Origin: Vigna angularis
Lineage: Eukaryota > Streptophyta > Magnoliopsida > Fabales > Fabaceae
NCBI RefSeq assembly: GCF_016808095.1
Contig: NC_068971.1
Span: 19,828,501 to 19,892,500 of the forward strand
Direction of reading: 5' to 3'
DNA length: 64,000 nucleotides
A model generated the notes under the pieces. That model made no database searches and had not been told where the DNA came from. It saw only the letters and a list, made by a program, of their open reading frames with translations. Shown here in pieces: positions 25,643-36,472 of this stretch (within the stretch, counting starts at the first letter, position 1; every line of letters begins with the position of its first letter). Position numbers and translations under genes: made by a program.

Positions 25643-26439
25643 CTAACCAGAGGCGAGAATAGTGTATTGTGAAAATCTTCTTCAAAGACGTCAAAAGGTT
25701 GTTCAATGGCTTGTCAAAAACAAATAAAAACTGTAGTCAGCATGTTTATTATGCTTCCAAGTGATTGATTTTGCGGCCACTTGACGGAAGAGCCTCCGAG
25801 GAGATGACCAAAAGAGCGACGCGAACTCGACTCAAACTCCTTCAAAGCTTCCTTGATGAGCAAACGCAGCGAAATAATGAGACGAACTCGAGATTGAGAG
25901 CGAAACGGAGAATGATTGGAAGAAAATGTTAAAAAACCCTAAACGAATTAATAGAAGCTAGAACGATTGGGGGAAAACTCCAAAATGGAGGAAGTACCCT
26001 AATCTGGACCGAAGGAACCCTAAAAATGGGGAGAAACTTAAAATGAACCGATTAATCGGTTCAAACACAAGATTGATCGGTACAAAAGTGTTTAAACGGC
26101 GCAAATGGAGGTTTAATCAGTGGAAATCGAAGAACAAACGGCAGAAAGGGTTTTAATCAGTAGAAAAGTGGTTTTAATCGGTTAAAAATGAAGGAAAAGT
26201 GAAGAGGAGGATGAAACCCTAAGATTCGGAAGTGGTTTTGTATATGAAAGTGAAAATAGAGAAGGAGAGTGGAGAGTTAAAGTTAGGGTTGCAGAGAGAT
26301 CTGAGAGTGTAGAGTCAGGGCTTGAGAGAGATTTGAGAGAACACACCTCTGAGTGTTTTACCAAACCAGCTTCGAATTAATGAAATATAATTTCAATTTT
26401 TTTTAAAATAATTAATTTCCAGTAAGACAATACTTGTTT
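25643..26439. other. CACTA interior of unknown origin
   Basis: Contains a GC-richer patch (25770-25920) and short repeats of 'tttaatcggtt' and 'ggtttaatcagt' around 26040-26180. No protein was recognised. Confidence 0.4.
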
Positions 26440-26672
26440 TTACTTACGTACGGATTATAGCACTAACATACGGATGTTATCCAAGAAAACTCTTCCGCCA
26501 CCACGCACGAAAAGTACATACGGATTTTATATATGGATATATCCGTATATAAAATCCGTATATAAAATCTGTATATAACTCCTTTTGTAGGATCCGTATA
26601 TAATATCTGTATGTAATATTCATGTTATATACGAATCAAAATCCGTATGTAATTATCGGTGGATAATAACCC
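26440..26672. repeat. Right subterminal repeat array of the CACTA element
   Basis: Copies of 'atccgtatataaaatc' and 'acatacggatt' in both orientations mirror the left array. Confidence 0.85.
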
Positions 26673-26689
26673 TTTTTCTTGTAGTGTGA

Positions 26690-28738
26690 GCTATAGGTGT
26701 TCTTGGGATTTTTCTAGAAGTGTGAGCAAATTTCTGGAAGGGTAGAAGATTCTTGTTCGGTTAAGAGGAAAGGGAAGCTAGTTAATTTAATTGTGATTTT
26801 TTATGTATGAAATTATTGTTTGGATGGTTGCATGTGTGTGACTTGAATGTTTGATTGAATTGTGTTGAATTTGTGAATGCTGGAACCTGTGAACTGGTTG
26901 GAGTTTCTCTGCATAAGTGTTTGGTCGATTCTGATCTTAAGGAAATGGGTATGCGAGAATGAGAGTTTGGAGTTGGGAGTCAAATCTGGTGTGGGACTCT
27001 TTGGGATGATGTTAGAACATTTTTAGGTACCTTTGGATAGGCGTAAATTGGTATATGAATCATGTTTGGAGGATGAAAAGTTGGGAAGTTGTAGTAAATT
27101 GGTGAAGATAGTTGTTGATCATAATTCTACAATTATTCTGCAGAATTATGCATATCGCCGAGTGTCATTCATTGACCTTTCGACTTTCTTCTTGTGTTCG
27201 GTCTTAACTGAGTTCTACTTTTGTAAAGCTTTTCAGTTAATGACTGATCGGTCTTGTGCTAGTATTTAATTGAATAATAATGATCGGTCTTAGTGGGGTG
27301 TGTGGTCTCTTAGTAGCAATCGATCTTAGTGGGTTATGTGGTCTCTTAGTAGCGATCGGTCTTAGTGGGGTGTGTGGTCTCTTAGTAGCGATCGATCTTA
27401 GTGGGTTGTGTGGTCTCGTAGTAGCGATCGGTCTTAGTGGGATGTGTGGTCTCTTAATAGTGATCGGTCTTAGTGGGTTGTGTGATCTCTTAGCAGTGAT
27501 CGGTCTTAGTGGGGTGTGTGGTCTCTTCGTAGCGATCGGTCTTAGTGGGGTGTGTGGTATCTTTGTAGCGATCGATCTTAGAGGGGTATGTGTCCTTTTA
27601 GTAGTGCTTGGTCTTGTACTAGTACTCGATCTCATACTTGTATTGGTCTTAAATGTGTTCGGCCTCTCATGGGCCTTATCTGTTAGTGACCGTTCGGTGA
27701 TATTTTAGTAATCAGTATCAACTCTAAGTGTTCGGCCTAAGCTATAGGTATGGTGGTAGTATTCAGTCATGGTGTGGTACTCAGAATCCTCTAGTTGTCA
27801 GTCAGTAATAGTGCTCGGCCTTCTCTTCAGCTGTATCTATTATTGACCGTTCGGTCCTGTTCTTTAGGTAATGAGAGAACGACCAGTCTCCAACATCCAT
27901 AGGGGGTTCAGTATTGTTCATATATGTTTGGTGATTTCTGTTTGGTCCATATTTATATTTATTCCAGTCTGTTATTTTAATTAATGGTTCCAATTGCTTG
28001 ATGGCTGATGTATGCATTATCATAAGGGTGTCAAATTGAAAGAATGGTATGATGTTCCAACTAGTATGAAAGAGAATTCCAAGGAGGAATGTCTCAGTGA
28101 TTGGTTATCAATGTGGTGGTAAAGTATGAATATGGACAGCGAAATCCACGACATTCATCCTAAAATTCTAATGATTACCAAGTCTCAAGTAGAGATGGGT
28201 AAGTCATGTCGTGAGAATAACAGGAGGTCCTAGCCTATAGGGTATCGTAGGTGAGTTATAACAGACTAACCCCGGGTGGCAGCTGAGGGTATCCAGTTAC
28301 TACATCACCCGGGTGCACGAACGACCTCAAGCTACATATTCATACAATCCAGATGGTCAAGTCAAGTGTTCGGTCATTGCCTGTAATGTATGGTCAGTCA
28401 TTGTATGCTTGAAATGTTCGGTTGACACATGCTTATGTATTTGTTTAATTTGCATGATTAGTGTAATCAATTAAATTATTCCAGCTTACCCTTGCTTTTC
28501 TGTGGCATGTCTTTGTGTGTTTATTTCTTTTTTGGAATGATCACCTGAATAGTGTGAGCTTAGGGATACAACTTTTTGAGTTGGCTCATCGGAAGGTTGT
28601 TGGTATAGCAGCGGTATAGGAGTATTTCGATCTTCAGGTGAAGAATTTAATTCTTCATAAAATTATAGTTCTGTTCTTTCTTTATTAATGTAGTTTTTCA
28701 TTTTAGTAAATTTTATATTACTAAATTGAGATGTTACA
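26690..28738 (-). mobile_element. LTR sequence (minus orientation) interrupted by the CACTA element
   Basis: Read on the minus strand, the LTR begins at 28738 with 'tgtaacatctc', matching the start of the solo LTR at 13512. Inner landmarks are shared with that LTR in inverse order: a conserved marker with 'cacccgggtgcacgaacg' near 28308 and 'gaccgttcggtc' around 27845. The CACTA insertion at 22099-26686 splits it, so the remainder should lie to the left of 22096. The far LTR terminus was not located. Confidence 0.6.
27279..27605 (+). repeat. 36-bp tandem repeat, about 9 copies, open on both strands
   Basis: The unit is 'gatcggtcttagtggggtgt' followed by 'gtggtctcttagtagc'. Because 36 is divisible by three, both strands stay open: plus 27280-27708 encodes a repeated 12-residue 'IGLSGVCGLLVA' and minus 27237-27635 encodes a basic 'PLRPIATKRPHT' repeat. 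It lies within an LTR, so a protein role is unlikely. Confidence 0.9.
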
Positions 28739-28755
28739 AAATATACGAAAGTAAT

Positions 28756-28758
<3 letters not shown>

Positions 28759-28839
<81 letters not shown>
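28759..28839. repeat. (TA)n microsatellite, about 80 bp
   Basis: Uninterrupted TA run about 20 bases beyond the LTR end at 28738. Confidence 0.95.
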
Positions 28840-28841
<2 letters not shown>

Positions 28842-29911
28842 TCGACTTTAAAAGTTTTAAAGAGATGAAAAGTATATTTGCTTTAATTTTATTCAAATGG
28901 GGAATCTTGAATGAATGGACCACTCCATTTTAATAACTATAATATAACCACAGAAAAAGAAAATCCATTTCATTTATAATTGCTTAAATTTCAAGTCTTT
29001 TATTCCAAGCAATTGCCCCCACAAAATTCTGATTTTGGCCATCATCTTTCGAAGAAAGAATCAAAGTCTGATCATAGCACCATAACACTTTACGCCTAAA
29101 GACTAAGAGGAATAGTAACAAAAAAGCTTCAACTTTTGTGGGTTATTTTTCCGTGTGAAATGTTATTAAGCTTAGTAATAATTAATTTCGATAGATAAAT
29201 TTGTCTTTTTTTTTTTTTGCGTGAATCTATTTTTAAATAATATTTACCTATTTATAATTTCAAAATTCAAAATATTATTTATGAGAAACGAAATAGTCTT
29301 CAAATCAAGAAACAATGATGAAGCTTGCACTGTCCACGTGTGGGAAGGCTCCATTCTGATACGCAGGGAAATATATATATATATATATATAATTTTTATT
29401 TATTTTATAGATGATTTTTATTTATTCAATTTAAATAAATAATTAAATTTAAATAAAATGATAATTTCAAAGGTAAAAATGAAAAAAAAGACATAAGAAA
29501 AGATAATCTTCTCTGTATATGTATATATAAAGATTTTCTCTATTTGTTATTCTGTGTTACTAAATATTATTTAAATTAATATTAATCATATATATATATA
29601 TATATTTATATTAAAATGTTTAATTTCTTTTAGATACTTAGCTGTACAATGTTATCTTTTTTAGTCCATACTTTTATTTTTATACATATGTTTAATTATG
29701 TTTATATGGGTCCAGACCAGAAAAACTAAACAATATAATGTTTTTGAACACGTTAAAATTGCACTAGGAGGAAAAGAAGAATGTTATATACCTTTAGGTC
29801 CCAATATTATCCCTATGACAAAATTCATAGATCATTTTGAGATTCTTGGAATGAAAAAAAAAAAAACTAACGTCCAAATAATAAAATAAGCTGAACAAAA
29901 ATAACTATAAA
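28840..29911. other. AT-rich intergenic DNA with small TA runs
   Basis: No gene is seen. TA runs occur at 29371-29391 and 29588-29606. Weak open frames at 29221-29442 and 29698-29889 have no recognisable protein features. Confidence 0.5.
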
Positions 29912-32155
29912 TATAACATCCTAAAATATAGCCAAAAATCATATTATAATAGTCACAAAATAATATAATAGAACAATTGTAGACTAGTAAATAAAGTATT
30001 AACTTTACAGTCATCCAAAATAACCATAAAATTTAAAACTTTATATATACAAGAAGTTATCAAAACTATACACCAGAATAAACATTCTAACTACACTAAG
30101 CGGCTGCATCCTCGCCCTCTAGAGTCTGCTCCAAAGACACCTCATCTCCCTCTACTCACACCCACAAGATGATCATTGCAAAGGAAGAACACCAAACATA
30201 CAAAACACAATCACAAGCAGAAGAGTAAGCTAGATATAAAAGAATTCATACAACTGCACAACATATAACATACTCAAGATTTAACAAGCAAGATAAACCA
30301 GTTCAAACATCCTAACATGTTAAAACTTAGACTTGACCGTCCGGACTTAGAATGATTGCCGAGCTATGGCGGGTTGTGCACTCGTGGTGGCCTCTACTGC
30401 TTTGCAAAGCCATTGTCAATGAGTTTCACCCTACCACACTCACGAGGTTAGTCTGTACCACGCCTTGAGGCATACTAGAAGCCCCCAAAACTAAGACCTC
30501 TTGCTACTCCTCACGATATGGTTCAATCCTCTCTACTTGAGAATGAAAGACCATAGGAGTTTCAGGATAACCCCTAAGACCGAGCTCCTGCGTTCATTCT
30601 AAACAAACTTGAATCTCACCAAGAGATTCTACATTGAAACTTACATCCATCACTTAAAAGTTCACACAACTTCTCTTGAAAACATACTCATGATAGTAAT
30701 CAATCATATATTGTAAAACACACTCAAACATACTTCATAATATACTCAACACTTCATTTAGATTAAATTTACACAAAGAAGAAAAGAGTGAACTATCGTT
30801 GTGCGGATCATCAAAACCTTCCTACCATCAATCCAAAGTGTTTACGTACTTTGGATTGATTCTACATTGAAACTTACATCCATCACTTAAAAGTTCACAC
30901 AACTTCTCTTGAAAACATACTCATGATAATGTTGACTGCCCCCACACATCAACACGAGGCTTTCCAATGTGCTTTGTCCTCACTCGCACATTTTCCGGGA
31001 AAACTTCCCAGAAGGTCACCCATCCCTAAATCACTCCAGGCTAAGCACGCTTAACCATGAAGTTCTTATGGGTTAGGCTACCGAAAAGTAAATGCATTTT
31101 GGTGATATGAGTAGCCAAATTAATCCCTTTAAGGTAACCTTCAACTGTATAGTCACATACCTATACAGTCTCTAGATCCCTCTCATTCCGGTGTATGTTC
31201 GATTCATTCATGTGTCCCTTCCACTGGAAGTCTGCCAAGAGCCGCTCTTTGTTTGTGCCTCTTGCACTTCGTGCCTCTTGCACCGGCGATCACTCTCCGC
31301 CCTCGTCAATGCTCGGGTGTCACATTTATGGACCAATTCCTACTTCAAAAATTATAAAATCACAACTTATAGACCCAAATTCCAATCTACCACTTTTGAC
31401 ACATTTTTGACCAATTTAAGGGCTCAAGCAAGTCACATTTAACTTACTAAAGCTGCTCCAACAGACCAATTGAGCATCTAACCTATAATTCTCATTTTCG
31501 CTACCTCACTTCCTTAAATTACCTTAAAACTTGACAGTTTAGACTTTCTTGACAACCTGTCAACCTTATAATCTATTTCTAACTTTCCATACATCTCATA
31601 ACACATTAATTATCATCCAAAACCAGTCCATCATTACAATTCATCAATTGAAATTAAACAATCACATTGCGCATAATATAATTCATTCACAAAACCTAAA
31701 TTTAGTTCAAACATTTTTAATAAACATAGAATTCATCACACTTACATGTCAACCAACTAATTAAAACAGTAATATAACTTCCCTTACCTCAATCAACTAG
31801 CACAGCTCACAGAACCCCAGTTGAAGCTTGCGTCACAAGGAAACTCTACAAAAACCTACAACTCACCAATCGGTGATAGGAAACGACTCTTAGAACCTAA
31901 ATTGAGTTCGGAATTGAAGAGAAAAGCTACTAGATACATGAAAACAAGATTGGTCGCATGATCATGGTTCAAGAACGTACGAAAAAAGAGGGAAACAACT
32001 TACCAGTTCAAAACAGGAAATTGATCGGTATGAGTTGTAGCCCTCGACACCAAGATCGTTGAGGCACTCCCTGATCGTCGAACAGATAGCCCAAACGTGA
32101 GAAAATCTAGAGAGATATGAGAGAAAGGAAATGAAAGGAAACAATGTTTTAGAAA
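29912..32155 (+). mobile_element. Diverged LTR of the 'tgtaacatcc' family
   Basis: It starts 'tataacatcctaaaatatag', a mutated form of the solo-LTR start at 13512, and shares ordered landmarks with it: 'cacccaca..gatgatcattgcaa' (30160-30180), 'gaccgtccggactta' (30335), 'cacgaggttagtc' (30442) and 'agggataacc'-like text. An approximately 75-base segment is duplicated directly (30620-30700 and 30848-30928). A short 5S-like LTR is inserted at 30930. The right boundary is approximate and no target duplication was found. Confidence 0.55.
30930..31324 (+). mobile_element. Cassandra-like TRIM LTR with a 5S-rRNA-like domain
   Basis: Within this stretch, 31000-31080 reads, on the complementary strand, like the internal promoter half of plant 5S rRNA. 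Segments 'acttcccagaaggtcaccca' and 'taagcacgcttaac' plus 'agttcttatggg' match the complement of the 5S gene in order. Cassandra elements are plant TRIMs whose LTRs carry just such a 5S domain. The LTR would run from 'tgttgactgcccccacacat' to 'ctcgggtgtcaca'. Only one copy is present and no clean target duplication is visible, so it is a solo LTR or a fragment. Naming it Cassandra rests on recollection of the family structure. Confidence 0.7.
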
Positions 32156-33523
32156 GATAGAATGTATTTAGATAATTAACTAAACTTTAGAAATTTTTAT
32201 TTATATTATAAGATTATTTTAAAATAAAATTGTTCGTCTTATTATTTTAATACACCTATCTACTCTAATACTTTATTTTCTAGTTTCTTACAATAAATAT
32301 TAAATATATTAGGCTCAAATTCACTATTTTTTTTTAGTGCAATTTTAGTTGCCATAAAATTTTAACGGTAAATTCAGATTTTTAAAAAAAAAATTAAGAA
32401 ATTTTAGATCATGGTTAATAATTTTATTTAATTGTTTTATTAAAATATTGCATTTATGTAAATGACAATAATGTGAATTATCCGTTAAATATTACCAATA
32501 AGTCTAACAATTAATGTTAATACACATTATTATAATATTGTGTTAACAATTAGTGATTTTTTAATGTTCACAATTGAATAAAATATCAATGGTGAATTAA
32601 AAATGATTAAATTTTAAAATAACTAGATAATCAAATGTGTAATAGAGATATCACATAGAAAAATTTATATAACATATATTTTTTCATTTATCTTATTTTT
32701 AATATTTATTACATGTTAATTAAGCTTCACGTCTCTTATAAATTTTGTTACTTTCAATTAAGTGTTTTTTTTCAAAAAAATTATTGACTACTTACAATTT
32801 TTATATTTTTCAATTGAATATTTTTTTATGTAACTTTTTTTAACTAAGTTATTTTATTTATTTATTTTCACGTGTTAAAATAATATGAAGTTTTATTAGT
32901 AATATAGATTAATATTATATCATTAACATAAAACGTCACAAGTGAATTTTATTGATTTCGTTAAAAATATGTTGAATAATGAAGTTAATGATGTTCGTAT
33001 TTCACTTACAATAACCAAAATATTTATTATTCATATAGGTAGCAATGATAGTCATTTGTTATCCAATACATTTTGATTAAAACAAATAAAAGTCACTTAT
33101 TTTACACTAATCACTATATCATTTTTTACTATAAGATTTTACATTTCTTAATAGTGGAGACAAGTAACTAATTTAATAAGAAAAATTAATAAAATAAATA
33201 AATAAATATCAAAAAATCAATTAAAAAAAATATAATTTGGGTATTCAATATATAAAAAAAAAGTAATAAAAAAACCTAAATTTATGATGTAATACAACTT
33301 AATTAAGCTTGTAACAAATAATAAGAAAAAGAGATAGACTAACACTTGAATTGAAGTAGATATCTCGTATAATATAAGACTAAGATAAATAATTTCTAAC
33401 AATACAAATGAAAAGATAAATTATGTAAAATTACAAAGATAAATGAGTAATTAAGTTACTTGAAGGTAGTTGTTTTAGAAGTTTTGTTGTATTACGATGA
33501 GACCACCTTTGGCTTTTGCTTGG

Positions 33524-33590
<67 letters not shown>

Positions 33591-34096
33591 TGTGTGATTG
33601 CTAAATCTCAATTATAAAAAGTTGAGTAACCCACGTGAGCAAGTCCTTTCAAACTAGTGCTTCACAACTGTGCATGTGTGGTTAATGACTTATTTTCAGT
33701 AAACAAACAATAATTATAGACAATCTTCACAAATAGATGGGAGCCACAAAAGTTTAAACTATCTTAATTTCATCTTTTTTTTAAAGCACTTTTCTATGAC
33801 ATATATTACTTTTTCTTTTCTTCTGTCTAACCAAACAAATAAATCATTTTTTTATTTTCGTTTTTTCTTATAGTGTAAATAATTTTATAAATGTGACCTT
33901 TTATTTCCTAATTCTTTTTCTTTATTTTTACTTATTTTTTCACACATATGCACTAAGGCATTCATTTATCACTTCAAAGAATCCTTTTATCATGATTGAT
34001 AGAATCGATCAAGAAGACTAAAATTAAGAAAGTGGGGGGAAGTAAAAGAGAATAAGAGAGGAAGAAGACTTTTTTCACTTAGAAAAAATATGGATC

Positions 34097-34127
<31 letters not shown>

Positions 34128-34730
34128 AATAAAATATCACTTTTATCTCATTTTCTAAGGTATTAATTAAATTATCTTTGTTATTTATTTTACTAACTTT
34201 TTCTGTTAAAATAATCTAACTTTTCATTCATGTATTATTTGTTTTTAAGTCCCTTCTACTCCTTTAATTTCTTTTCTCTCTATTAAATGGATACACGATG
34301 TATCTTGAAGCGAGTTTCTTATAGTTAATTTCAAAATTATCAAGTTTTATAAATTCAATAAATAAATAGGCAATATTCAATTTCAACAATAGAAAAATTA
34401 TTGTATAGTATTGATCGAATAGAAAAATTATTGTATAGTATTGATCGATATGTCAAACTTTGTAAGAGTCATAAACTAACTTATAAGTCAATAAGTAATG
34501 TCGATCATTAACATCAAACATGATTGATCACTAGACATTTAGCGTAATTAATTATTTTAAAAGTAGCTTAACGCAAATCAGTTAAATAACTGTATTAAGA
34601 CACTATTAGGTTATAATTAAGCTAGTGGTAAGTAAAAATACATTACAAATAGTATGAATAGAAAGTTGAGGTAAGGTAGTTGATTATATTGAATACTATA
34701 TTTAATACACTTACACTCAGACACCCATTG
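32156..34730. other. AT-rich intergenic DNA, no gene seen
   Basis: Contains (TA)n runs at 33525-33589 and 34097-34123, and a 30-base perfect tandem duplication ('aatagaaaaattattgtata' plus 'gtattgatcg') at about 34387-34447. Open frames are short and lack recognisable features. Confidence 0.55.
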
Positions 34731-34734
34731 ACTT

Positions 34735-36472
34735 AAGCATTGTAGGTACCACTTAAGGTTCAAGGATGATGGAAAGATTTTGTACATTTGACAAATAGGA
34801 GATTGGCGTGACCTGAAGATTAATACATCAAGGAATTAAGAGTGCCCAATCAATCCTGTAGAAACATTTTTTCGCCCACCATGTGACTGAGCGATCTCTC
34901 TTTTATTCCTATGGTGACCACACGACATATGATGAGCAACATAATAATGGAAGATGTATTAGAAGAATAACATGCAGATATGATGCAAGAAATAAGGAGG
35001 GAAATAGATGCAATGAAAAATAAGTATGAGGAAGAGTTGAAATCTCTACACGCTAATAATGCGCTTATGAAGTAAAATATAGGAATGAGGGAGCTTGTAC
35101 CCTTCACTCCTACCCAGGTGGGACTAGTAAAACCACCGAGAATTGACCAAGACTAATTGATCCAAGAGAATAGTGTTGGAGCCAGTAAGTACAATGCTTT
35201 GTCTTTTATTATCATGGTAGACATGTCCAGGATGCATTCCTTCACCAATGGAATTAATATGACCCCACTACTAGACAATTGGAAAATGCCATTATTTGAT
35301 AAGTATAATGGGTCTATTGACCCCGAGCACATCATCTCCTTTATGACACAGATGGCATTGTTCACAACCAATGATGTCGTATGGTGCAAGGTTTTCTCCA
35401 CCTCACTAAAGGGAGAAACACTCGGGTGGTTCACACTTTTGTCCTCTAACTCTATAGATTATTTTTCCATGTTCCAGATAAAGTTTGGTGTATAATTTTT
35501 CACTAGCCGACTGCACCACCTGATATCCATAACACTTGTGAACGTTAAACAAGAGTCAATTTGTGTGTTTATGGACAAATTCACAAAAATAAATTTTCAA
35601 ATAAGGAACCTAAGTCCTAAGGTGGCCATTCACCATATGGTCACTATCCTAAGACCTAGACCTTTCACTAACAATTTGTGCATGCAACCTTCCATCGACC
35701 TAAATAAGTTAAGGCAAAGAAAGGCGATTTATATAGTTGGACGAGTTAAGAGACTTCCACAAAAAGGTCCAAGTGGAAGAGGTTGGAGATAAGAAAGCCC
35801 AAGAGAAGAAATCGTTCAAAAGAAAATAATGTGTGAAGCACTCGAGAGAATCTGCTAGGGGGTCACACTTTAATAAATACACCCCTTGATCCAAAATCAT
35901 GGACAAAACATTAAGTGCGGACGTGATGTTGCATCCTAGAAATACATCAATCCCATCAAACAAGACACCAGCAAATATTGTCAATATCACTATAACCTTG
36001 GCCACAATATAAATGATTCCATCACACTTAAGTAAAAAATTGAAGAGTTAATCCAAGCAAGACATTTGAAGAGGTTCATCCAGAACAATAGAGATTCCAA
36101 ATGAATTGATTTGGGTCGGGATGAGTGAGCCAAGCCAAGGTGAGAAATGAGTAGAAGTAGAAATAGAAATAGAGATCAACCTTTGAAAAGGGTATCATTA
36201 ATATAATATTAGGAGGCTTTGCTGAAGGGGGAGACATAGCCTCTGCTCACAAAAGATACCTCAGATCTCTTAAATAATGAACCTGGTGGAGAATAGACCA
36301 AAAAACATGTCACCCATCACGTTCTCTTATGAGGATTTTCTGGCACTCGATCCCGATCAGAACAATCCGATGGTCATATCCATCGGGCTAGAAGATTATA
36401 GCATTAACAAAATACTCATTGACTATGTAACTCCATTAACATTTTTTTTTAATTTTGATATATATGTATAGA
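34735..36472 (+). pseudogene. Broken Ty3/gypsy retrotransposon: leader, gag and start of protease
   Basis: After an LTR-end-like stretch ('acttaagcattgtaggtacc', 34731), a gag frame begins at the ATG at 34947 but is broken by at least three in-frame stops before 35157. The frame then continues as 'LDNWKMPLFDKYNGSIDPEH', 'VFSTSLKGETLGWFTLL' and 'SIDYFSMFQIKFG'. A second piece (35538-35790) encodes 'FMDKFTKINFQIRNLSPKVA' and 'PFTNNLCMQPSIDLNKLR'. These are in order the conserved core of plant Ty3/gypsy Gag. A third piece (36277-36440) encodes 'ITFSYEDFLALDPDQNNPMV' and 'NKILIDY', which resembles the region leading into the aspartic protease, but the catalytic Asp-Ser/Thr-Gly is not intact. No reverse transcriptase or integrase follows. 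Confidence 0.85.

Larger units (their letters stand above)
22099..26686. mobile_element. CACTA transposon (4588 bp) carrying pieces of three host genes
   Basis: The element starts 'cactacaagaaaaa' and ends with its inverted copy 'tttttcttgtagtg'. It is flanked by the 3-bp duplication 'tga' (22096-22098 and 26687-26689). These are the hallmarks of the CACTA (En/Spm) superfamily. Subterminal regions (22110-22430 and 26440-26670) are packed with copies of 'tccgtatataaa' and 'ttacatacggat' in both orientations, the usual transposase-binding arrays. No transposase is encoded, so it is non-autonomous. The cargo is a lipid-transfer-protein-like gene (minus, 22796-23134), a wound-responsive protein fragment (plus, 23447-23650) and AGO4-like exons with introns (minus, 24028-25642). 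Confidence 0.92.

Noticed and set aside
22099..26686. A functional AGO4 gene at this locus
   Set aside because: Premature stop, two frame disruptions, missing N-terminal and PAZ regions and a catalytic substitution rule it out.
27237..27708. A genuine repeat protein gene at 27280-27708
   Set aside because: Openness follows from a 36-bp tandem unit inside an LTR, and both strands are equally open.
30990..31085. A functional 5S rRNA gene
   Set aside because: Only part of the 5S sequence is present, with many changes, and it is embedded in an LTR-like context.
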